Origin: Balneolaceae bacterium
Lineage (GTDB): Bacteria > Bacteroidota > Rhodothermia > Balneolales > Balneolaceae
NCBI GenBank assembly: GCA_007127395.1
Contig: SKZL01000332.1
Coordinates: 1-6,820, forward strand
Direction of reading: 5' to 3'
DNA length: 6,820 nucleotides
The stretch's first letter is position 1; every line of letters starts with the position of its first letter. The position numbers were made by a program, and so were the translations under genes. The notes beneath the pieces are model-generated. The model did no database searches. It saw only the letters and a list, made by a program, of their open reading frames with translations, and had not been told where the DNA came from. This document shows, one piece after another, positions 1-5,018 of this stretch.

Positions 1-750
1 CTGGCTTGGACGGATAATGGATTCTTTTCCCGGGGAATCCATTTGCATAATTTCGTCAGCAAATACCCCCGTTGCATTAATAATTATGCGGCCTTCCACA
101 TTGTATGAGTTTCCGGTCAGTGCATCCTTCACCATAACAGCATCCAGTCGGCCGTTCACATTCTTCCTGAGATTTTCTACAGGTGCATAATTCATTATCA
201 CTGCGCCCATCTCAGCGGCAGTCTGCAATACATTTATGGCAAGACGTGAATCATCAAACTGGCCGTCATAATAGATAACCCCGCCTCTGAGCCCCTCTTT
301 TTCCAGAGTGGGAAGCCGTTCGACGGTTTTTTTAAGCGACAAATTTTTAGATGGCCCCAGTCCAAGTTTTCCGGCGAGCATATCATACACCTTCATTCCG
401 ACACCATAAAATGGCCCTTCCCACCAATCATAGATAGGCACAATAAAGGATTGATTTCGAACCAGGTGAGGGGCATTTTGAATCATCAGCCCACGTTCAC
501 GTAATGCTTCTAAAACCAAAGAGACATTCCCTTGCTGAAGATATCTGACTCCCCCATGCACCAGTTTGGTTGATCGGCTGGACGTTCCCTTGGAGAAGTC
601 ATGCTGTTCAAGAAGCAGGGTGGAGTAATTTCGTGTAGCAGCATCAATTGCGACTCCGAGTCCGGTGGCACCTCCACCGATGATTATGACATCAAAATAG
701 TGATTGTGCTGTTTAACATGATTAAGGATTTCTTCTCTGTATAAAGGCAT
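1..750 (-). CDS. glpD: Aerobic glycerol-3-phosphate dehydrogenase, N-terminal part (cut by left edge)
   Basis: FAD-dependent sn-glycerol-3-phosphate dehydrogenase. It oxidises glycerol-3-phosphate to dihydroxyacetone phosphate at the inner face of the membrane and passes electrons to quinone. I translated it by hand from the ATG at 750; 250 codons stay open to base 1, so the C-terminal half lies outside the window (the family is about 500-550 residues). Visible features are the FAD Rossmann motif DVIIIGGGATGLG (residues 20-32), the acidic end of the second strand near LLLEQHD (45-51), the conserved TSSRSTKLVHGGVRYL stretch (56-71), and YYDGQFDDSRL (160-170). The strand ending IIINATGVFAD (222-232) is the usual second FAD-contact region. 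It starts 22 bp after the glpK stop with no promoter or terminator between, so the two are almost certainly co-transcribed. No clear Shine-Dalgarno sequence precedes the ATG. Identity is secure; only the N-terminal half can be judged. Confidence 0.95.
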   Translation of the reverse strand, partial: MPLYREEILNHVKQHNHYFDVIIIGGGATGLGVAIDAATRNYSTLLLEQHDFSKGTSSRSTKLVHGGVRYLQQGNVSLVLEALRERGLMIQNAPHLVRNQSFIVPIYDWWEGPFYGVGMKVYDMLAGKLGLGPSKNLSLKKTVERLPTLEKEGLRGGVIYYDGQFDDSRLAINVLQTAAEMGAVIMNYAPVENLRKNVNGRLDAVMVKDALTGNSYNVEGRIIINATGVFADEIMQMDSPGKESIIRPSQ

Positions 751-772
751 AATAATCGTATCCGGTGGTTAA

Positions 773-2281
773 TTATTTCGTATTCTGCTCAGACCAGGCT
801 TTTGCAGCTGTCAGTGCTCTACTCCAGCCGGACTTCAGTTTAGTGGCTTCAGCACTACTCATTGTGGCGTTGAACCTGGTGTCTTCCTTCCACTGGGCGT
901 TGATCTCATCATGATCTTTCCAATAACCTACAGCCAATCCGGCCAGATAGGCAGCTCCAAGTGCAGTTGTCTCCAGAATTTTGGGGCGAATCACGGGGGC
1001 CTGAAGAATATCTGCCTGAAATTGCATCAGTAAATTATTTGCTGTGGCTCCGCCATCTACCCTTAACTCCAGGATATTTATACCGGAATCAGCTTCCATT
1101 GAATTCAATACATCCATTGCCTGATAAGCAATGCCCTCGAGAGCAGCCCTTGCAATATGGCCCGAATTGGTTCCTCTTGTAAGCCCGACGATCGTTCCAC
1201 GCGCATGTTGATCCCAATGCGGTGCGCCCAGCCCGGCAAAAGCAGGAACAAGGTAGACTCCGTCGTTATCATCAACAGACAAAGCCAGTTTTTCAATATC
1301 TGAGGACTTTCTGATCAATCCCAGTTCATCTCGAAGCCACTGCACCACTGCTCCGGCGATGAAGATACTCCCCTCCAATGCATATTCAACTTTTCCGTCG
1401 ACTTGCCATGCAATTGTTGTCAGCAGATTGTTTTTGGATTGAATTGGTTTTTCACCGGTATTCATCACCATGAAACAACCGGTGCCATATGTATTTTTTA
1501 CCATACCAGATTCAATACATCTTTGCCCGAAGAGAGCCGCCTGCTGATCGCCTGCAATACCGGCTATCGGTACTTTAGAGGCAAATATGGTGGTTTTTGT
1601 TCTCCCGTAAATTTCACTTGATGATTTTACCTCGGGTAACAGGCTTTTCGGAATATCAAAAAGTTTGAGCAGTTCCCGGTCCCATTCAAGTGTATGGATA
1701 TTATAAATCATCGTTCTTGATGCGTTGGTGACATCGGTTACATGAATATCACCTCTCGTGAAATTCCAGATGATCCAGCTATCCATGGTTCCAAAAGCGA
1801 GTTCACCCTTTTCAGCCCGCTCCCGAACACCCGCAACATTATCCAGTATCCATTTTATCTTGGTTGCAGAAAAGTAAGAATCCAGAAGCAAACCGGTTTT
1901 CTCCTGAATCATCTCTTTAATCTTACTCTCCTTTTTCAGTTTGTCACAGTAGTCGGAAGTACGCCTGTCTTGCCAGACAATTGCATTATGAACAGGTTTG
2001 CCTGTTTTACGATCCCATATAAGAGTTGTTTCCCGTTGGTTTGTAATACCAATGGCGGCGATATTGTCACCATTCAGGCCTGCAGATGTAATGGCTTCAG
2101 CAGCCACACCGGCCTGAGACGACCAAATTTCCTGGCCATCGTGTTCCACCCATCCCGCTTTTGGGTAATATTGCTTAAACTCTTTTTGAGCGGTACCTAT
2201 AATATCTCCATTGTGATTGAAAACGATCGCTCTTGAGCTGGTTGTACCCTGATCGAGGGCTAAGATATATTTGTCAGACAT
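773..2281 (-). CDS. glpK: Glycerol kinase
   Basis: ATP:glycerol 3-phosphotransferase, cytoplasmic, FGGY carbohydrate kinase family. Its 502 residues equal the length of the E. coli enzyme. Visible in order: the phosphate-1 loop LDQGTTSSR (9-17, with D10), the glycerol-contact pair R83-E84 in NQRET, VWQDRRT (102-108), and Y136 in [13 protein letters not shown] (136-148), which fits the first FGGY signature. Next come VTNASRT (184-190), the catalytic/substrate pair D245-Q246 in IAGDQQ, the phosphate-2 region NTYGTGC (263-269), the second FGGY signature (362-382), and the adenosine-binding DGGATANN (409-416). All catalytic positions are present, so it should be active. The loop near 231-236 reads TIFASK. 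It has neither the GGTR fructose-bisphosphate loop of E. coli nor the phosphorylatable His of PTS-controlled Gram-positive enzymes, so control is probably transcriptional. A HutC-type operator lies 24 bp upstream of the ATG. glpD follows in the same operon. Confidence 0.98.
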   Translation of the reverse strand: MSDKYILALDQGTTSSRAIVFNHNGDIIGTAQKEFKQYYPKAGWVEHDGQEIWSSQAGVAAEAITSAGLNGDNIAAIGITNQRETTLIWDRKTGKPVHNAIVWQDRRTSDYCDKLKKESKIKEMIQEKTGLLLDSYFSATKIKWILDNVAGVRERAEKGELAFGTMDSWIIWNFTRGDIHVTDVTNASRTMIYNIHTLEWDRELLKLFDIPKSLLPEVKSSSEIYGRTKTTIFASKVPIAGIAGDQQAALFGQRCIESGMVKNTYGTGCFMVMNTGEKPIQSKNNLLTTIAWQVDGKVEYALEGSIFIAGAVVQWLRDELGLIRKSSDIEKLALSVDDNDGVYLVPAFAGLGAPHWDQHARGTIVGLTRGTNSGHIARAALEGIAYQAMDVLNSMEADSGINILELRVDGGATANNLLMQFQADILQAPVIRPKILETTALGAAYLAGLAVGYWKDHDEINAQWKEDTRFNATMSSAEATKLKSGWSRALTAAKAWSEQNTK

Positions 2282-2452
2282 AAATGGCAGATTAGGTTCT
2301 TGTTTGGTTGTCTATACAACCTATCTGTAAGATGCAGAAACAGATCGTATAAAGCAACAATTTTCGGTTTTTATACAGGTAAAATGGATGATTTTGAGTT
2401 AAAAATCCAACCCATTAAAGAGTGCATCTCAACCATCAAAATTTGGATGTAT
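2282..2452 (-). promoter_or_regulatory. glpK leader and promoter region between the regulator and glpK
   Basis: This 171-bp gap between the regulator stop and the glpK start holds no gene and no convincing terminator hairpin. It contains the operator dyad near glpK. A TATAGA (minus strand) inside the dyad could act as a -10 box, with TTTCTG 18 bp upstream as a weak -35. The flank reading TAGGTTGT on the minus strand loosely resembles the Bacteroidota -7 box TAnnTTTG. Either placement would put the transcript start beside or within the operator, consistent with repression by occlusion. A 5-bp inverted repeat (2324-2328 and 2340-2344) adjoins the site and may mean nothing. The exact promoter is not established. 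Confidence 0.45.
2306..2321. promoter_or_regulatory. GntR/HutC-type operator upstream of glpK
   Basis: A 16-bp dyad, GGTTGT-CTAT-ACAACC, with every position pairing except one central pair. Its core GT-C-TA-T-AC fits the HutC-subfamily consensus GT-N-TA-N-AC. A second copy lies at 3247-3262 before the regulator gene, and both are followed on the plus strand by TATC, giving 20 comparable bases with 16 identical. It ends 24 bp before the glpK start, where a bound repressor would cover the promoter. The HutC-type regulator encoded next door is the obvious binder. Confidence 0.8.
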
Positions 2453-3229
2453 TTAAAACCAATCTTTTTCAGAGAGATCCAATGGAAGTGGATTGAGTCC
2501 AAAATCAGGATTGTAGGGAACCGTTTTGGTTGAGAAATTGATGCGGTCGCTTCGATAGACATCCTCAGAGTACTGGAAAATTTGTTGATCCTTCGGTTTT
2601 ATGAGTCTTTTGATCAGCAGCAGTGGAGTTCTAAGGTCTACTTCGAGCCATTGGTGTTCCTCTTTTCCTGCACTGATAGCTTCAATTCGTTGAAGTGCAT
2701 TACCAAGTTCAGTCTTTGTTTTTTTGTGAAGAAGTTCAAAAATAGAATTCTTCTCCAGATCCATATCAAAGATGGGCTCAAACAGTTCATAATTGAAAAA
2801 GGAGCGCTCTACGATTAAAGGCTGGCTGTCACCATAACGCAAACGAATTAATCGCACGACCTTTTTGCCTGTTTTCAGGTTCATCAGGTGTGAGATGTTT
2901 GCAGTTGGAATTACAATCTCTTTTTTGAGGACTTTAGCGGAAGGCTTTAAATTATGCTTTTTCATCAGTTCAGTAAAACCGATCAATTTTTCAGCATCCT
3001 GCTCAATTTTCCGATAGGTTACAAATGTTCCTTTTCCCTGTTTTCTAATCAAGAAGCCTTGTTGAAAAAGCAGTTTGATGGCCTCCCGAATGGTTCCTCT
3101 GCTGACGTTGAACTTTTTGACCAGATCTGTATCACTTGGGAAAAGATTATCATTCTGATAGACTCCTTTCTGAATATCATTCAAAAGTTCTTCATAAATT
3201 CTGTAATACTTGGGAACAGGTTGATCCAA
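2453..3229 (-). CDS. GntR family (HutC subfamily) transcriptional regulator with UTRA domain, probable regulator of glpKD
   Basis: One-component DNA-binding regulator. Starting from the TTG at 3229 it has 258 residues; the frame is open up to a further TTG at 3274 (273 residues). Using the longer numbering, the winged helix-turn-helix spans about 21-86: PKYYRIYEELL, FPSDTDLVKKFNVSRGTIRE with the recognition helix after VSRGT, then the wing KQGKGTFV (79-85). A UTRA ligand domain covers about 95-245, with GFTELMKKH, KKVVRLIRLRYGDSQPLIVERSFF and the typical late motif YSEDVYRSDRINF. Family knowledge: UTRA regulators bind small metabolites such as sugar phosphates and release DNA when loaded. I prefer the 3229 start because the operator at 3247-3262 would otherwise lie inside the coding sequence, and because family members usually begin only a few residues before the first HTH helix. 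The 17-bp gap from operator to this start resembles the 24 bp at glpK. It lies upstream of glpK on the same strand, and the effector may be glycerol or glycerol-3-phosphate (inference). A NagR-like amino-sugar role is the main alternative. Confidence 0.88.
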   Translation of the reverse strand: MDQPVPKYYRIYEELLNDIQKGVYQNDNLFPSDTDLVKKFNVSRGTIREAIKLLFQQGFLIRKQGKGTFVTYRKIEQDAEKLIGFTELMKKHNLKPSAKVLKKEIVIPTANISHLMNLKTGKKVVRLIRLRYGDSQPLIVERSFFNYELFEPIFDMDLEKNSIFELLHKKTKTELGNALQRIEAISAGKEEHQWLEVDLRTPLLLIKRLIKPKDQQIFQYSEDVYRSDRINFSTKTVPYNPDFGLNPLPLDLSEKDWF

Positions 3230-3246
3230 TGGCTCTGTGATTGTTC

Positions 3247-3262
3247 GATTGTATAGACAATC
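3247..3262. promoter_or_regulatory. GntR/HutC-type operator upstream of the regulator gene (autoregulation)
   Basis: A 16-bp dyad, GATTGT-ATAG-ACAATC, with core GT-A-TA-G-AC matching the HutC consensus. Its inner 12 bases are the exact reverse complement of those in the glpK site, and the outer differing pair (A-T here, G-C there) changes symmetrically on both arms. This is what is expected for two binding sites of one dimer. It lies 17 bp before the preferred TTG start. A minus-strand TATACA inside it could be a -10 box, with CTGCGT 18 bp upstream as a poor -35, so the regulator probably represses itself. Confidence 0.8.
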
Positions 3263-3274
3263 TATCAAAGGCAA

Positions 3275-3417
3275 CGCAGAATAGCAATGAATACAGAGAA
3301 TTGGAATTTGGTTTTGGCCTGAAAAGAATTTATGAAAATGAACATTGTTTTATTAAAATTACACCTGTTTTAATAAGTCATACAAGAATAATAATCAGAG
3401 CCTAAATATCATCGTCT
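3275..3417 (+). promoter_or_regulatory. Divergent intergenic region and transporter leader
   Basis: An AT-rich stretch between the regulator and the transporter with no gene. For the plus strand a weak promoter can be drawn as CTGTTT (3365-3370), a 16-bp spacer and AATAAT (3387-3392), which would put the transcript start about 20 bases before the ATG at 3418. No Shine-Dalgarno sequence is visible before that ATG. The strongest structure is the repeat pair at 3346-3376, listed separately. No intact copy of the glpK-type operator occurs here. Confidence 0.35.
3346..3376. repeat. Overlapping inverted and direct repeat upstream of the transporter
   Basis: TTATTAAAA (3350-3358) and TTTTAATAA (3368-3376) form a perfect 9-bp inverted repeat around a 9-base spacer. 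The same bases also form a direct repeat, TGTTTTATTAA (3346-3356) and TGTTTTAATAA (3366-3376), matching at 10 of 11 positions with a 20-bp period, about two helical turns. It overlaps the putative -35 region of the transporter, so it could be an operator for a regulator not encoded here. Low sequence complexity means chance is possible. It has no GC pairs in the stem, so it is not a terminator. Confidence 0.4.
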
Positions 3418-4941
3418 ATGCTGAAGATCCAGAAAAATTTGTCGCATACATTTTATGCTTTACTTGCCTTGCCGGCCACAGCTATGGGTTTTGCACTATC
3501 GGTACAAATTGCTGCTTTAAGCTGGCTTCTGACGTATGAATATGGATTACAAATATCTGACATTGGCCTGGTGTGGGCAACAGGGCCGATTGCGGGTATA
3601 CTGGGACAGGTGATCATTGGAATAATCAGTGATAATGTCTGGATTTGGAATGGCAGAAGGCGTGCATTCATCGTAATTGGCGGTGTTCTTGCATCCCTGA
3701 TGCTTTTGGCCCTGCCAAATATTGGAATCATACAGGCAAGCCTTGGTCTTGAGGCAATCCTTGGAATTGCCATTTTGATCTCAATGGTTCTGGATTTGAG
3801 TATTAATGTCTCTTTTAATCCTACCCGATCGATCATCGCGGATGTGACTCCAGAGGGTCGTGCACGAACCAAAGGTTATACGTGGATGCAGACTGTTTCA
3901 GGTACCTTTGGTGTGTTGTCCTATTTTATTGGAGCTACCTTTGGTAATATCACCTTAATCTATTTTGGTGTAGGTCTGGTATTTTTCTTCTCGGTAATAC
4001 CTCCATTTTTTGTTAAAGAACCCAAATACCTGGGCCGATATGGAGAAGATGAGGATGACATTGCAAAAGAGGTTTCAAAGGAGGATAAATCGATACCGGG
4101 CAGTGTAAATGATGCTTCCCTGCTGCAAATATTACTTAATATCAGGCCATTATGGGGCTTTTTGGGATATGGCATCTACGCGATTGTTAAAAGATTGAGC
4201 GGATTTGAGTTTCCGGGATACTACTTTGAAATATTCGCACTGATTGTTTCTATCTATCTTATTGCAGAAGCTCTGTTCAAAAGTGAGGAAGGGAAGACAA
4301 AAGAGGAGGCTGGAAAGATTGGGTTTCAAAAAATTCTTGCCGCTCATTCATTCTCCTGGATCGGTGTTCAGAGTATGTTTATCTATTTCTTTGCATTTGT
4401 AGACTTCAGAATGCCGGATATGGGAGGAGATGCGGTGGGAGCAGTCGTTAACTGGAGTTTTTTCTCATTGAACCTGATCGCTGCAATTATACCGGTTTTG
4501 CTTCTGGAGCCGCTTGCCAATAGATTCGGCAGGGTGAAAACCCACGCCTCGGCATTGGTTATTATGGCTTTTGGTTACGCCGCAATTGTGTTTCTGGGTG
4601 ATTCCCCTGCTGTGCTCTATATATTGATGATGGTGGTTGGTATCGGTTGGGCTTCAATCATCAGCCTTCCTTTTGCGATTATGTCACAAAAGATATCTCA
4701 AAACCAGATGGGACTCTACATGGGACTGTTTAATCTCTCTGTTGTACTGCCACAATTGGTGTCCAGCTTTGCTGTGGGTGATATCGTACAAGCTGTTGAT
4801 AATAAAACAGTATTGCTGATTATCTGTTCGCTGACAGTGGCTTTTTCTTCTGTAGCCTGGTTTTTTGTTCGGGAACCTGTAGATGAAATGACCGAAAACC
4901 CGGTACTGATAGATGAGAAGATCGATAAAAAAATGGATTAA
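3418..4941 (+). CDS. MFS transporter, SLC45/sucrose-symporter-like (GPH-like), probable sugar uptake
   Basis: Integral inner-membrane secondary transporter of 507 residues, probably cation-coupled sugar import. Hydrophobic segments lie at about 12-40, 48-71, 83-103, 110-128, 155-176 and 178-198 in the N half, and 305-328, 337-362, 376-394, 397-420, 430-455 and 463-485 in the C half. The loop after TM2 has SDNVWIWNGRRRAF (71-84), the GRRR signature of sucrose/SLC45-type carriers. NPTRSIIADVTPEGRARTKG (134-153) resembles the loop between TM4 and TM5 in that group, and LANRFGR (366-372) is the C-half equivalent of MFS motif A. After a charged loop (199-235) there is an extra hydrophobic stretch at about 243-287 that could form two more helices. 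The substrate cannot be read from sequence. Neighbours allow a glycerol-linked or amino-sugar-linked compound, or an unrelated sugar such as a maltose-type disaccharide. It is divergent from the regulator and convergent with nagB. Start chosen as the first ATG before TM1. Confidence 0.85.
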   Translation: MLKIQKNLSHTFYALLALPATAMGFALSVQIAALSWLLTYEYGLQISDIGLVWATGPIAGILGQVIIGIISDNVWIWNGRRRAFIVIGGVLASLMLLALPNIGIIQASLGLEAILGIAILISMVLDLSINVSFNPTRSIIADVTPEGRARTKGYTWMQTVSGTFGVLSYFIGATFGNITLIYFGVGLVFFFSVIPPFFVKEPKYLGRYGEDEDDIAKEVSKEDKSIPGSVNDASLLQILLNIRPLWGFLGYGIYAIVKRLSGFEFPGYYFEIFALIVSIYLIAEALFKSEEGKTKEEAGKIGFQKILAAHSFSWIGVQSMFIYFFAFVDFRMPDMGGDAVGAVVNWSFFSLNLIAAIIPVLLLEPLANRFGRVKTHASALVIMAFGYAAIVFLGDSPAVLYILMMVVGIGWASIISLPFAIMSQKISQNQMGLYMGLFNLSVVLPQLVSSFAVGDIVQAVDNKTVLLIICSLTVAFSSVAWFFVREPVDEMTENPVLIDEKIDKKMD

Positions 4942-4953
4942 CCGATAAAAAGT

Positions 4954-4987
4954 CTCAAAGAGATGATCGCAGGATCATCTCTTTGAG
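4954..4987. terminator. Bidirectional rho-independent terminator between the transporter and nagB
   Basis: A perfect 15-bp stem (4954-4968 and 4973-4987) with the 4-base loop GCAG, lying 12 bp after the transporter stop and 31 bp after the nagB stop. On the minus strand the hairpin is followed by ACTTTTTAT, a usable T-run, so it should end the nagB transcript well. On the plus strand only TT follows, so termination of the transporter message may depend on hairpin strength alone. Convergent placement fits a shared terminator. Confidence 0.88.
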
Positions 4988-5018
4988 TTATGCGTATTCA
5001 TACAGTAGCGAATAAAGC

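Noticed and set aside
1742..2236. A 164-codon open frame on the plus strand antisense to glpK, and other open frames opposite glpK, the regulator and nagB.
   Set aside because: They lie wholly inside confidently coded genes, show no recognisable domain and have no credible ribosome binding site; they are shadows of the real frames.
2324..2344. 5-bp inverted repeat TCTGT/ACAGA beside the glpK operator, considered as a Crp/Fnr-type site or small hairpin.
   Set aside because: The arms are only 5 bp with an 11-base spacer and do not fit the TGTGA-N6-TCACA pattern; chance is sufficient.
2322..2452. Possible terminator or small RNA between the regulator and glpK.
   Set aside because: No GC-rich hairpin followed by a T-run was found on either strand, and no small reading frame with a plausible start stood out.
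3376..3387. AGTCATACAAGA upstream of the transporter resembles a degenerate glp-type operator (on the minus strand TTGTATGAC).
   Set aside because: It needs a one-base deletion in the core, which destroys the dyad symmetry and the GT-N-TA-N-AC spacing, and the outer arm is not conserved.
3408..3422. GTCTAT overlapping the transporter start as a half operator.
   Set aside because: Only six bases match and the other arm is absent.
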